Shown here: positions 7,573 through 16,723 of the stretch, piece after piece
Layout of the letters: each line of letters starts with the position of its first letter
Position numbering within the stretch: the first letter of the stretch is position 1
Origin: Thermoproteota archaeon
GTDB lineage: Archaea > Thermoproteota > Thermoprotei_A > Sulfolobales > Desulfurococcaceae
Assembly: GCA_030550615.1 (NCBI GenBank)
Contig: JAUQPA010000008.1
Coordinates: 1 to 32,398, forward strand
DNA length: 32,398 bases
Direction: 5' to 3'
Notes under the pieces: model-generated
Seen by the model: only the letters and a program-made list of their open reading frames with translations
Database searches by the model: none
What the model was told of the DNA's origin: nothing
Program-made: the position numbers and the translations under genes

Positions 7573-8649
7573 ATGAAAGTGGAAAATATGAGTAATATAC
7601 ATGAGATTTTTCTACCGCAGAAAGTCATTGTTGGTGAAGGAGCAATTTTCACTTTACCAAATGTTTTGAAATCTTTGGCGAGAAAAAATAAATTAAAAAT
7701 CGGGCTAGTGACAGGTGAAACAACTTATAAAGTCGGCGGGGTCTTAGTTGAAGAACTTGTTAATGAGATAGGTGAAATATCGGTTTGGAAAATAAGAGAC
7801 TCCACTCTTGAAACAGCTAATAAGGTAGCTGATGAGATCCAGGATAAGAAGATTGAAGTTGTATTGGGTGTTGGCGGCGGCAAATCAATAGACATCGCCA
7901 AGTACTCTGGTCATAGAGCAAATATACCTGCTATAAGCATACCACTTGCTCCGAGTCACGATGGAATAGCAAGTCCTTTTTCGAGTTTGAAGGGCACAGA
8001 TAAACCATATAGTATGAGAACAACTGTACCATACGCTATCATTGCTGACACGGAGATTATATCTAAGTCGCCGCGTAGATTAATACTATCTGGATTAGGG
8101 GATTTATTGGGTAAATTAGTATCGGTGAGAGACTGGGCTCTGGCACATAGATTGAAAGGGGAGTATTATGGAGAATACGCTGCCCAATTAGCTTTACTGA
8201 GTGCTAAGCACGTTCTGAAGTACCACGAAGTTATAGCTACGGGTTCAGTTGAGGGTGTTAGAATACTTGTAGAAGCGTTGATCAGCAGTGGTGTTTCAAT
8301 GTGTATTGCGGGATCCAGCAGGCCTGCAAGCGGTAGCGAACACTTGTTTGCACATGCTCTCGAGATGCTGGCACCTGGCAGAGTACTACATGGCGAAGCA
8401 GTAGCGGTAGGCACCATAATTATGCTATATATATACGGTGATCCTCTATGGAAAAAAGTCAAGAGAATAATGAAGAAAATCGGGCTACCTACAACAGCGG
8501 AGGAACTTGGGTTGCAAGGCGATATCCTAGTAAGGGCGCTTTCAATTGCCCACGCGGTAAGACCTGAACGCTATACTATACTAGGTGAAAAAGGGCTATC
8601 TGAGGACGCAGCTAGAATGGTACTTAAGGAAACGGGGATTATCAGTTAA
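7573..8649 (+). CDS. egsA: sn-glycerol-1-phosphate dehydrogenase
   Basis: A 358-residue NAD(P)-dependent, metal-binding enzyme that reduces dihydroxyacetone phosphate to sn-glycerol-1-phosphate, setting the stereochemistry of archaeal membrane lipids. Motifs are GVGGGKSIDIAKY (nucleotide binding), LAPSHDGIASPFSS, SGSEHLFAHAL and VLHGEAVAVG, the last two carrying the metal-binding histidines. The length matches the family. The ATG at 7573 is listed; an ATG at 7588, preceded by AAGTGGA, would remove five residues. It is a single gene divergent from psmB2 and convergent with the FKBP gene. Confidence 0.96.
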   Translation: MKVENMSNIHEIFLPQKVIVGEGAIFTLPNVLKSLARKNKLKIGLVTGETTYKVGGVLVEELVNEIGEISVWKIRDSTLETANKVADEIQDKKIEVVLGVGGGKSIDIAKYSGHRANIPAISIPLAPSHDGIASPFSSLKGTDKPYSMRTTVPYAIIADTEIISKSPRRLILSGLGDLLGKLVSVRDWALAHRLKGEYYGEYAAQLALLSAKHVLKYHEVIATGSVEGVRILVEALISSGVSMCIAGSSRPASGSEHLFAHALEMLAPGRVLHGEAVAVGTIIMLYIYGDPLWKKVKRIMKKIGLPTTAEELGLQGDILVRALSIAHAVRPERYTILGEKGLSEDAARMVLKETGIIS

Positions 8650-8707
8650 ATCTACGTGTAGAGGATTATTTGAAAAACCACAATTGATGTTTAGATTAAT
8701 TCTACAG

Positions 8708-9406
8708 TTATTGCTGCGGTTTCTTTATTTCCTCTTGATACACCAGTGTTGATATATTTTCTTTGAACATCTCGAAAATATCAGCTGCTAGTGCTAGTTT
8801 AGCGTAACCTAGGTTCTCGCGTGTCATGTATTTACCTGGTATTTTAATCAAGGTTTTCTTTTCGTTCTCGATGTAGTCTACGCTTATTTCTTCTCCAGGT
8901 ATACCGAGATGTCTTATTGCAAGAGCTTTGATTTTCTCATTGAAGTCTTCGAGCTTCTTTACTATTTTAACCTTGTATATTAGTGTTTTACCTGCTAATG
9001 GATGATTGAAATCTACTACTACTCTACCTCCACTTATTTGCTTAATAACTCCTCTTGCTCCCCCTATTTCAACCACGTCTCCGATATTAATGCTGTATCC
9101 TCTTCTCTGGAACTCCCTTATACTGAAAACTTTTACTTTACCAGGGTCTCTTTCCCCATATGCTTTATCAGGTGTAACTTCTATTTCTTTTTCTTCGTTT
9201 TCGATCATTTTCGAGATTTCTTCTTCAACATATGTATTTAACCAGTTTTTGCCAAGCACGATCAGTACTGGGCCGTATATTCTATTGGATTCATATATGT
9301 TTTCTCTTTTAGCTAGCTCGGCATCAGTAGTTTCCACTATCGTACCTGTATCTTTTATTTTAACCGTGTATTCTATAAGCAAAAAATCGCCTTTGTTGAA
9401 CGGCAT
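8708..9406 (-). CDS. FKBP-type peptidyl-prolyl isomerase, long SlyD-like archaeal form
   Basis: About 232 residues. The N-terminal FKBP domain (KGDFLLIEYTVKIKDTG, then an inserted chaperone-like IF region with NEEKEIEVTPDKAYGERDP and DFNHPLAGKTLIYKVKI) matches archaeal long FKBPs, which accelerate proline isomerisation and hold folding proteins. The C-terminal 70 residues are the extra charged domain found in the long type. The start is taken at ATG 9406 with GTGGTTGAG just upstream; a TTG two codons earlier (9412) is possible. It is cytoplasmic with no signal sequence. Confidence 0.93.
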   Translation of the reverse strand: MPFNKGDFLLIEYTVKIKDTGTIVETTDAELAKRENIYESNRIYGPVLIVLGKNWLNTYVEEEISKMIENEEKEIEVTPDKAYGERDPGKVKVFSIREFQRRGYSINIGDVVEIGGARGVIKQISGGRVVVDFNHPLAGKTLIYKVKIVKKLEDFNEKIKALAIRHLGIPGEEISVDYIENEKKTLIKIPGKYMTRENLGYAKLALAADIFEMFKENISTLVYQEEIKKPQQ

Positions 9407-9582
9407 ACTCAACCACTCTTATTTACCTGTAGTGCTGTTTAACTTAAAAGTAAATATACTCCTAATAAGCACTTTTGTTGTGAAAAATGTTAAAAAGCAA
9501 GGTATTTTAAACCTGTATAAGGTAGTTAAGTAAAGACCCGGAGATTTAACGGCATGGATTCACGTGGAGAAAGGTGTTAATT

Positions 9583-9810
9583 TTGAGTGACACTGCTCAC
9601 AAGATACTTGAAGAAAACCTCGGAAACGTGGTATTAATAAAAACAAGGGAAGGAATTGCGCTGAGAGGTAAATTGAAGAGCTTTGACCAACACCTCAACA
9701 TTGTGTTGGAGGATACGGAGGAAATTAGATATGATGGTGCTACACGTAAATTAGGTACTGTTGTCATACGAGGAGATAATGTAATACTAATATCACCCAT
9801 AACGGAGTAA
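9583..9810 (+). CDS. Sm-like (Lsm/SmAP) RNA-binding protein
   Basis: A 75-residue single Sm fold. Sm1 is [20 protein letters not shown] with the [14 protein letters not shown] segment, and Sm2 is [16 protein letters not shown]. Archaeal Lsm proteins form heptameric rings that bind U-rich RNA. The start is taken at TTG 9583 because GGTG lies eight bases upstream; GTG at 9574 would add three residues. It is followed after 20 bases by the eL37 gene, a pairing that recurs in archaea and indicates cotranscription. A TATA-like TATTTTAAACC lies near 9501-9511. Confidence 0.94.
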   Translation: MSDTAHKILEENLGNVVLIKTREGIALRGKLKSFDQHLNIVLEDTEEIRYDGATRKLGTVVIRGDNVILISPITE

Positions 9811-9830
9811 ATTAGAGCTTGGTGATGCAC

Positions 9831-10019
9831 ATGGTTAAAGGAACAACCAGTTTTGGTAAACACGGTAGAAGTAAAACACACATCAGATGCAGGAGATGCG
9901 GTAGACACAGCTTTAACGTTTCCAAAGGATACTGTGCTGCATGTGGATTCGGGCGCAGTAAGAGAATAAGAAGGTATAGTTGGCAAAACAAGAAGGTAAA
10001 TAGAGTAAGAATAGTGTGA
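9831..10019 (+). CDS. rpl37e: 50S ribosomal protein eL37
   Basis: A 62-residue basic zinc-binding ribosomal protein with two CxxC pairs (CRRC and CAAC) and the conserved [15 protein letters not shown] and [11 protein letters not shown] segments. The start ATG at 9831 is fixed by a perfect GGTGAT four bases upstream; earlier in-frame TTG, GTG and ATG codons at 9819-9827 overlap that ribosome site. It is cotranscribed with the Lsm gene. TTGTTTTTAAC after the stop may act as a terminator. Confidence 0.96.
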   Translation: MVKGTTSFGKHGRSKTHIRCRRCGRHSFNVSKGYCAACGFGRSKRIRRYSWQNKKVNRVRIV

Positions 10020-10105
10020 TATATTGTTTTTAACAATGGTTAAACAACGAGGTTAACGCTATTACGGTGTTTTGACAAAAATCTACCTGTACCGGTGTTA
10101 CACTT

Positions 10106-11308
10106 ATGGCTAAATACTTGATAAAAGCGAAAATAGTAGTCGATGGCATAGTCGAGAAACACGACATCATAGGAGCGTTGTTTGGTCAAACAGAGGGGTT
10201 GCTGGGTAGCGAGTTTGATTTAAGATCTCTCCAGGACAAGGGTAGAGTTGGAAGAATAATTGTTAACACCAAGATTCAAAATAACAGAACACTCGGCGAG
10301 GTTCTAATTCCCAGCAATCTTGATAGAATTGAAACAGCTCTTCTTGCAGCAATGATTGAAACAGTTGATAGAGTTGGACCATATGATGCTGAATTAAAAG
10401 TAACAGATATACAGGATCTGAGGTTAGAGAAAATCAAAAAGATAGTTGAAAGAACAGTTGAGTTGCTAAAAGTATGGGGCAAGGAGAAAACTCCTGATCT
10501 CAAAGAAGTTGTAAGAAGTATACAAGAATATCTGAAAGCACCCGAGCCAATTTCATATGGGCCGGAGGGACTACCAGCAGGGCCCGATGTCGATAAAAAC
10601 AATACACTAATAGTTGTTGAGGGCAGAGCAGATGTAATCAACTTACTTAAATACGGTTACACCAACGTAATAGCCATGGGAGGTGCTCGCAGAGTACCTG
10701 ACACAATAAAGAATCTTGCTAACACAAAGAAGATTATATTGCTCGTAGATGGCGACCACGGAGGGGATCTGATCCTCAAAGAAGTATTAAGAACTCTGAA
10801 GGTAGACTATGTTGCAAGAGCACCGCAAAATCGCGAAGTAGAAGAATTAACAGGTAAGGAAATAGAGGAAGTATTAAATAACGCACAGCAAATATTCTCA
10901 TTCCTCGAGGAGCGAATTAAAGCAGGAGATAAGGAAGCGGAAGTACTTTTACAAATTCAAAAGAAGCTGCATAAGATCCAAGAAGAATACGTTGAATCGG
11001 AAACGATAAATATTCCAGTAAATGTTATCGAAAGCGCTAAGAGCATGCAGGGAACGCTCGAATCCATTATATATTCAGCGGATTGGAGTGAGATCAAAAG
11101 GTTGCCCGTGAGAGATCTAGTAGCAGAGATAGAATCAATGGAGCCGGGTAAAGCGTATGCGGTACTAATGGATGGTATTATAACTCAAAGATTAATTAAT
11201 ACAGCACTAAATAAAAACATTAAGTTAATAATTGGTGCTAGAATCGGGAAAGTGCAGTATAAACCAGTTGACATAACAATATTGACTTATAATGAACTAT
11301 TCTTCTAG
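10106..11308 (+). CDS. dnaG: DnaG-type primase / exosome-associated protein
   Basis: A 400-residue archaeal DnaG. It has a central TOPRIM domain with the catalytic glutamate in VVEGRADV (about residue 172) and DGDHGG (about residues 215-220). The zinc finger and helicase-binding parts of bacterial DnaG are absent, as is normal for archaea. Archaeal DnaG is a stable part of the RNA exosome cap and can also make RNA primers in some species. ATG at 10106 has GGTG eleven bases before it. The stop lies 5 bases from that of the convergent polymerase gene. Confidence 0.95.
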   Translation: MAKYLIKAKIVVDGIVEKHDIIGALFGQTEGLLGSEFDLRSLQDKGRVGRIIVNTKIQNNRTLGEVLIPSNLDRIETALLAAMIETVDRVGPYDAELKVTDIQDLRLEKIKKIVERTVELLKVWGKEKTPDLKEVVRSIQEYLKAPEPISYGPEGLPAGPDVDKNNTLIVVEGRADVINLLKYGYTNVIAMGGARRVPDTIKNLANTKKIILLVDGDHGGDLILKEVLRTLKVDYVARAPQNREVEELTGKEIEEVLNNAQQIFSFLEERIKAGDKEAEVLLQIQKKLHKIQEEYVESETINIPVNVIESAKSMQGTLESIIYSADWSEIKRLPVRDLVAEIESMEPGKAYAVLMDGIITQRLINTALNKNIKLIIGARIGKVQYKPVDITILTYNELFF

Positions 11309-11313
11309 GATTC

Positions 11314-13707
11314 CTAAGATGATTTTTTACTAAGGTATTCAAATAAGCTCTTCTTACCACTTGATACCTTCTTTAACTGAGCTTCTGTTACCCCGAAGTA
11401 CTCCAGTATTCTAAGAGCGGCTGGTATTACCTGGTGGTCTATGTAGTAGTTGTAGTCTATGGAGCGTGGATCTTTCACGAACATGTATGGTTCAGCTCTC
11501 TCGGATATTTTGCCTGATCCTTTTAATACTACGAATCCTATTTTGTCACCGATTTCGACTCTGAACCCGTGCCGGAGCATTTTTCTAGCAACACTTACAT
11601 GAGGGGTTTCTGCGTCATATTCCTCTATGGGTTTAGTTAACGTTTTCCATATGATCAATTTTTCGATGGGTATTTTGCCCTGAATTAGATCAGTCACGAC
11701 GGATCTAACGTATTCTATTGCTTTTTCCACGCTTCCTTCTTTTAATAATATCTCTGTTACTTTCTCCTGGACTTCTCGTGCTATTTCTGCCCAATCCCCT
11801 CTGACAGCCTCGAAACCAACAATATCTATTCTGCCATCCTCCAGTAAACCAGCATATCTTTTCTTGACTTCGCTGAAGAAAACTCTTTTATATGTTTTAT
11901 CCACTTTGATTTCAAAACCCAGCTCTTTCTCAACGAGCTCCATGAACGTTTTGATTTTATCTGGAATGTAAGTTATGAATAAAGAATCTGTATCTCCGTA
12001 TATGACTTTTAAGCCCAAGCTGGTTGCAAGTTCAATGGCTCTGCCTATTAGTAATCTTCCCCATGCTGTAACCGCTTCTGCACAAGCCCTGCAGTACCAT
12101 CTTGCACCAGCCCAGCCCATGTAACCATATGTAGCATTCGCCAGTATCTTAACAGCTCTTTGTCTCTCATCGAGCAATCTATATTCATAAGATTCAGGAG
12201 GGTATTTTTTCATTTCATCTCTAATGGTTTTTCTAATTTGTATAAGCTTCGTTAATACGTTTTTGAAGAACCCCGCTGGTGTTGATTTAAAGCAGTGATT
12301 CACCTCTGGTGCAATGTTGTATTCTTCTCCAATGCATTCTCCTTCCACCAGCGTATCCGGGCCAACATTGTATTTAATCATTATGCTGGGATACATGCTC
12401 GTAAAGTCTAAAACAGATATGTTTTCATGTATCCCCTGCACTGGTTTAAGAACAATTGCACCTTTATATGGTTCCGCCTCTCTCTCTTCCCTGTTTGGAA
12501 TCAATTCATTTCTCTTGTAGGCTTCATACATTAACACCCATTCTAATCTATAGCCTACGCTCGCTGCACCCACCTGATCTAACGGGAGCCTCGTGATATA
12601 TGATAATTGCATTGCAAACGGCAAGAACTTCTCGCCGAGACCCATGGTTGATGTAACGTCATCTAGATTGTACTTTAATAGTAGTTTTCTCTTATCTGGG
12701 TCTTTCCAATATTTAGGGAACTCCGTGTAATCTATTAATACTCTTTCATCGCGTTTCATTACACCCAAGTAATCTGCCACTACATCTAAACTCTTTAGTT
12801 TAATCTCAGGTATTTCCTCTGCGTAGTTTAATAAATCAACATTTAATCTACCTGGTACCGAGACGTGGCCGTAGGTGCTTGTTGAAGGCGGTGTTCCTAT
12901 TTTCCTACCGATATCTAGTTTTAATCCGTGGATTTTGGCTCTGTTAATTAGGTATGGCCAATCAAACATATTGCTATTGTATCCCAGTATGATATCAGGA
13001 TCTAGTTTAATAACGTAATTAATGAATTCTTCCAGTATTTTTTTATCGTTTAAATCATCAGCAATAAATTGTTTTACTTCGCCGTTGTTTGTTGCAGTAC
13101 CTATGATTATTATGGGGTCCCTTTCTACATGCGGTGAACCATGCTCTGTATATACTTCTAAATCTAGTGCAAGTATTCTGAGATCTTTCGGGGGCGTGGA
13201 GTCCTCGAGGGAACGCACTTCGCCTGTTATTTCATATTCATCACTTACTCTAAAAGATTTCGTAGCAGGAAGCTTGTTTACTCTTGCTATATGCCATCCA
13301 CAGGGTCTTAGTTCCTTGTCTAAAATGTACCTCATGCTAAATCTGATATCTGCTTCAACAACATCTTTTACTCCTGGGATCAATCTTATTTTTTCACGGT
13401 ATTTCCTGACGAATTCAGGTATTACGGTTGTTACTTTTAATGTTTTAACTGGTTTTCCATAGTAATATTTCTCTACGGGTTCTACTCTAATAATCGGCGA
13501 AGATGCTTCAGATACCGTTTTTATTTTCGTAGCAACGTTCATTACATCAGAATTATCGTGAAGTATTACGTAAAAATACGGTCTAAAAGACCGATCTCTT
13601 AGAACAATTCTTCTTCCATCACGAGTAGCAGCATACATAATGATGTGGGGTTCACTACCAACTACATCATAGGTTACATCAAGCAAGTAGAACTCGAGTT
13701 CCTCCAT
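11314..13707 (-). CDS. Family B DNA polymerase with 3'-5' exonuclease
   Basis: A 797-residue replicative-type polymerase with all motifs intact: Exo I ALDLEVYTE (about 181-188), Exo II GYNSNMFDW (242-250), Exo III YNLDD (346-350), Pol A LDFTSMYPSI (433-442), Pol B ILANATYGYMG and Pol C YGDTDSL (570-576). Cysteines in GECIG/NHCF and WYCRAC sit where thermococcal enzymes form stabilising disulfides. The tail KKSLFEYL resembles a degenerate PCNA-binding box. The length suits the PolB3-like group, and the subgroup call is tentative. It starts at ATG 13707, divergent from Pelota. Confidence 0.95.
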   Translation of the reverse strand: MEELEFYLLDVTYDVVGSEPHIIMYAATRDGRRIVLRDRSFRPYFYVILHDNSDVMNVATKIKTVSEASSPIIRVEPVEKYYYGKPVKTLKVTTVIPEFVRKYREKIRLIPGVKDVVEADIRFSMRYILDKELRPCGWHIARVNKLPATKSFRVSDEYEITGEVRSLEDSTPPKDLRILALDLEVYTEHGSPHVERDPIIIIGTATNNGEVKQFIADDLNDKKILEEFINYVIKLDPDIILGYNSNMFDWPYLINRAKIHGLKLDIGRKIGTPPSTSTYGHVSVPGRLNVDLLNYAEEIPEIKLKSLDVVADYLGVMKRDERVLIDYTEFPKYWKDPDKRKLLLKYNLDDVTSTMGLGEKFLPFAMQLSYITRLPLDQVGAASVGYRLEWVLMYEAYKRNELIPNREEREAEPYKGAIVLKPVQGIHENISVLDFTSMYPSIMIKYNVGPDTLVEGECIGEEYNIAPEVNHCFKSTPAGFFKNVLTKLIQIRKTIRDEMKKYPPESYEYRLLDERQRAVKILANATYGYMGWAGARWYCRACAEAVTAWGRLLIGRAIELATSLGLKVIYGDTDSLFITYIPDKIKTFMELVEKELGFEIKVDKTYKRVFFSEVKKRYAGLLEDGRIDIVGFEAVRGDWAEIAREVQEKVTEILLKEGSVEKAIEYVRSVVTDLIQGKIPIEKLIIWKTLTKPIEEYDAETPHVSVARKMLRHGFRVEIGDKIGFVVLKGSGKISERAEPYMFVKDPRSIDYNYYIDHQVIPAALRILEYFGVTEAQLKKVSSGKKSLFEYLSKKSS

Positions 13708-13790
13708 AAAACATTATCCTCTGATAGTAAGTATTGTTTAGGGATTAATTTAATATTTACCAATAAGGCACGCTTCAAAGTGATTTAATA

Positions 13791-14867
13791 ATGAAGATAC
13801 TCGAAGAAGATATTAAACACGGTGCAATCAAGTTACAAATTGAAACAATCGACGACCTCTGGGTACTCTACAATATCTTGAGAGAAAATGACGTAGTATA
13901 CGCGAAAACCACGCGTGAGGTAAAAGTTGGGGATTACTCGGAGGGATCTAGGTTACCAATGATTCTAGGGATAAAAGTAAAGAAAATAGAGTTTCAGCAG
14001 TTCAGCAATAAACTAAGAGTATCAGGGATCGTTGTTGAGGGACCGGAGAAATACGGTGTAAAGGGAAAACACCATACATTATCGTTAAGCGTGGGAGATG
14101 TTTTAACAATAGTGAAAGAACAGTGGAGTAGTATTGAACTAGATCTTTTGCGGGATTATACAAGTAAAAGAGAAAACGTTCTTGTAGTTTCAGTAGATCA
14201 TGACGAAGTATGTGTAGGAATTGTAAGTGAGCAAGGTGTAAGGCATGTTTGGGAGGAGGAGTTAAATCTTCCGAGTAAACACTACGATGTCGATTACGAA
14301 TCCTTACTAAAGACTTTTATTTCGAAAGTAGTCAAAGTGGTAGTAGATGTTACCAATGGCGAGGATGTAAGAGCAGTAATAATAGCTGGCCCCGGTGATT
14401 TAAAGAATCGTATTAAAATAGAACTCGAGGAAAAGGTGAAGGTACCTTTATACGTTGATACCGTGTCCACGGGGGGATGTAAAGGAGTAAGTGAGGTCTT
14501 AAATCGCGATGTTATTAAAAACATTGTTGGTGAACTAAACTTAATTAAAGCAAGGGGGATACTCGAGGAGTTTAAGAAGCTACTAGTGAAAGAACACGAC
14601 TTGGTTGCATACGGGATCGAAGAGGTATATGAGGCATCTCTAGTGGGTGCTGTATTGAAGTTACTTGTAGTTGATGAATTATTGAGAACAAGTGATGATG
14701 ATGAAAGAAATAAAGTCTACGAATCACTCAAGTATTCCTACCAGAGGGGGGCAGAAGTAATAATTGTACCGGGGAGAAGCGAAATAGGCTTCGAACTCGG
14801 TGGCTTTGGCGGAATAGTAGCAATACTGAGGTTTAAACTATATAAGATCCGGGAGAATTCTCTTTAA
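13791..14867 (+). CDS. pelA: aPelota (Dom34) mRNA surveillance and ribosome-rescue factor
   Basis: A 358-residue Pelota homologue. The N-terminal Sm-like domain contains MKILEEDIKHGAIKLQIE and IETIDDLWVLYNIL, and the eRF1-like central and C-terminal domains follow. It ends with the conserved EVIIVPGRSEIGFELGGFGG-like region. Pelota recognises stalled ribosomes and, with aEF1A and ABCE1, dissociates them; it lacks the GGQ motif of release factors, and none is present here. ATG at 13791 has AGTGAT upstream. The 3' end overlaps the convergent nucleotidyltransferase gene by 30 bases. Confidence 0.95.
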   Translation: MKILEEDIKHGAIKLQIETIDDLWVLYNILRENDVVYAKTTREVKVGDYSEGSRLPMILGIKVKKIEFQQFSNKLRVSGIVVEGPEKYGVKGKHHTLSLSVGDVLTIVKEQWSSIELDLLRDYTSKRENVLVVSVDHDEVCVGIVSEQGVRHVWEEELNLPSKHYDVDYESLLKTFISKVVKVVVDVTNGEDVRAVIIAGPGDLKNRIKIELEEKVKVPLYVDTVSTGGCKGVSEVLNRDVIKNIVGELNLIKARGILEEFKKLLVKEHDLVAYGIEEVYEASLVGAVLKLLVVDELLRTSDDDERNKVYESLKYSYQRGAEVIIVPGRSEIGFELGGFGGIVAILRFKLYKIRENSL

Positions 14868-15557
14868 TAGAGGTTTCTCCCTGAGTAAACGCTCAAGTCC
14901 CTCCTCGAAACTTTCACTAGGTGCAAGTATTATCTTGGCGAAAACACCTGTTCTTCCCACGTGGTTTCTCCTAGTAAGAACCTCTACTCTCTCTCGGACG
15001 ACTTCAACATTAACATTTAGAAATCTTGCAACATAGTCTTCGTACCCTATAACAGGTGCCTCTAGGTGTCCTCGGGGCGTGGGAACAATTAAAACAAGGT
15101 TTTTATTCACACCGGGAACTCTTTTGTTCTCCAGGAGTTCCTCATACGTTAATATTCCACCATATTTATAGAACTCTATTTCGCGTGGCTTGTATTCAAC
15201 TAGTGGAAAACTAATTGTGAAACGCTCTTCCTCGTCTAAAGCTATATATGCTTTAAGAGTAGTAGTTGGAGTAGCTGCTACAATGTATCTAGCATATGGC
15301 TTTAAACCAGCGTAATCAATTATTGTTTCAATAATGTAGGGCTGGATCTTATGTGGAATTACTATATCTACGTCACTTTTATCCGAGACATCGCCTCTGG
15401 CTACACTACCATGCAACCACGCGGTAATTCCTTTACCTGTAAATATTTTCATGATTTCAATTGCTTTTTTTCTTAGATTTTCAAGTAGTCTCCAGTGTTG
15501 CTCATCGTATATTACTTCTTTGAAATCAGGTATGCTTCTTACTCTTGTTCTTGGCAA
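14838..15557 (-). CDS. Predicted archaeal nucleotidyltransferase
   Basis: About 239 residues. It carries the minimal polymerase-beta nucleotidyltransferase motif GSVARGDVSDKSDVDIV near residues 50-67, with two metal-binding aspartates in DVD. The C-terminal 150 residues are conserved-looking but not identifiable. The substrate is unknown; the family resembles archaeal predicted nucleotidyltransferases (COG1665-like, from memory). A TTG at 15572 would lie upstream of the expected transcription start, so the TTG at 15557 is preferred; the next methionine is far downstream. It shares its promoter region with the S2P-like gene and overlaps Pelota by 30 bases. Confidence 0.8.
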   Translation of the reverse strand: MPRTRVRSIPDFKEVIYDEQHWRLLENLRKKAIEIMKIFTGKGITAWLHGSVARGDVSDKSDVDIVIPHKIQPYIIETIIDYAGLKPYARYIVAATPTTTLKAYIALDEEERFTISFPLVEYKPREIEFYKYGGILTYEELLENKRVPGVNKNLVLIVPTPRGHLEAPVIGYEDYVARFLNVNVEVVRERVEVLTRRNHVGRTGVFAKIILAPSESFEEGLERLLREKPLLKRILPDLI

Positions 15558-15577
15558 ATTTAACCCTAACAACCTAT

Positions 15578-15583
15578 TTTAAA
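15578..15583. promoter_or_regulatory. Symmetric TATA element between two divergent TTG starts
   Basis: TTTAAA reads the same on both strands. Its midpoint, 15580.5, is exactly halfway between the plus-strand TTG start at 15604 and the minus-strand TTG start at 15557. Standard archaeal spacing would put both transcription starts within a few bases of the start codons, implying leaderless or nearly leaderless mRNAs. Confidence 0.45.
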
Positions 15584-15603
15584 CTAAGGTTTATTATCAT
15601 AAA

Positions 15604-16716
15604 TTGAGGGAATTAATTGAAACCCTATTCCAAGTGATTTTAATGCAGATGTTAATATATGCGTTAAGTTTACTAATAGCATGGTTGATCATAAACCTAG
15701 CTGTTGGTTTACTTAGGAAGAAGATTAGTAAAAGTGGATTTAACATAGAAGTGAAGTATGGTATATTGTTAATGGCGAAGAAGCAATATACGGGGTCTCC
15801 TTCGATTAAAGAACATGTTGTTTATGTTTACGCAATGTCGGCAGGATATGTTATAGCCCTTGTATTAACTATTAATCTACTTGCAACAATTATCTATACG
15901 AGTTTAATTAGAAACGTTAGAAGCGTGGTTGTATTACTACCAGGATTGAATGTCACAGGGGAGGATCTTATTTACTTTATCCTAGCAGTGGCCGTCGGGG
16001 CCTTCGTACACGAGTTGTTTCACGCAAAAACATCTCTGAAAACATGTATACCGGTTAAATCGTATGGCTTCATATTAGCTCTTATTCTACCAGTGGCGTT
16101 CGTTGAAATAGATGAAGAAGCCTTCGCAAAAGCGAAGAAAAAAATTAAAGTAGCTGTATTATCAGCAGGTTTAGTAGCGAATATTCTATTGTTTTTCATA
16201 GCTATGGCCATAATGCAGTTCACCGTGTCTCCAACGGGTTTCACTATAGTTGGCGTCGAAGAAAATAGCCTTGCGGAGAAAAGCGGTTTTCTTATTAATG
16301 ATGTTGTATATAAGATAAACGGCTCCGATGCCACGCTTGAGGATCTAAGAAATTATTTATCCATGAATAAAACAACAGTATTAGTGTTTGAAACGTATAG
16401 ACCAAAAGTAGGATTCATTAATATAACGGTGTTGAAGCAGCCGTTTGAGAATAAACTAGGAGTACTACTTGCACCTGCACCCTCTATTTCCTTGGTTAAG
16501 ATCCTGCATCCAGGAGTTTTTATACAATTATTTAAAATAATATATTGGTTTTACATTGTTAACTTCAGCCTAGTTTTCTTCAATACCCTACCATTATTCA
16601 TAACCGATGGAGGTAGGATAGCTAAGGAGATTCTGGGAGAAAGAATAGGCAATGTAGTTAACTACGTGGGGCTTTCACTACTATTACTGATGTTAATGTT
16701 GAGTGCAAGAATATGA
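15604..16716 (+). CDS. Site-2-protease-like membrane metalloprotease with PDZ domain (M50)
   Basis: A 370-residue multi-pass membrane protein. The zinc site HELFH is within AVGAFVHELFHAKTS (about residues 134-148), and the second metal motif NTLPLFITDGGRIAKE is near residues 325-340. Between them is a PDZ-like region (VEENSLAEKSGFLINDVVYKI) that usually gates substrate entry. Such proteases cut membrane-embedded regulators or signal peptides within the bilayer; the substrate is unknown here. TTG at 15604 is almost leaderless from the shared TATA. The stop codon at 16714-16716 abuts the SRP RNA terminator on the other strand. Confidence 0.88.
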   Translation: MRELIETLFQVILMQMLIYALSLLIAWLIINLAVGLLRKKISKSGFNIEVKYGILLMAKKQYTGSPSIKEHVVYVYAMSAGYVIALVLTINLLATIIYTSLIRNVRSVVVLLPGLNVTGEDLIYFILAVAVGAFVHELFHAKTSLKTCIPVKSYGFILALILPVAFVEIDEEAFAKAKKKIKVAVLSAGLVANILLFFIAMAIMQFTVSPTGFTIVGVEENSLAEKSGFLINDVVYKINGSDATLEDLRNYLSMNKTTVLVFETYRPKVGFINITVLKQPFENKLGVLLAPAPSISLVKILHPGVFIQLFKIIYWFYIVNFSLVFFNTLPLFITDGGRIAKEILGERIGNVVNYVGLSLLLLMLMLSARI

Positions 16717-16720
16717 AAAA
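16716..16720 (-). terminator. U-tract terminator of the SRP RNA
   Basis: On the minus strand five T residues follow the closing helix of the SRP RNA after CTGCTC. This matches the simple U-tract termination of archaeal RNA polymerase. It touches the last base of the convergent protease stop codon. Confidence 0.5.
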
Positions 16721-16723
16721 GAG

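Noticed and set aside
14693-14706. GTGATGA-like repeats within the Pelota gene as a box C/D sRNA
   Set aside because: No CTGA boxes occur at guide distance; the repeat encodes an Asp-rich stretch of the protein.
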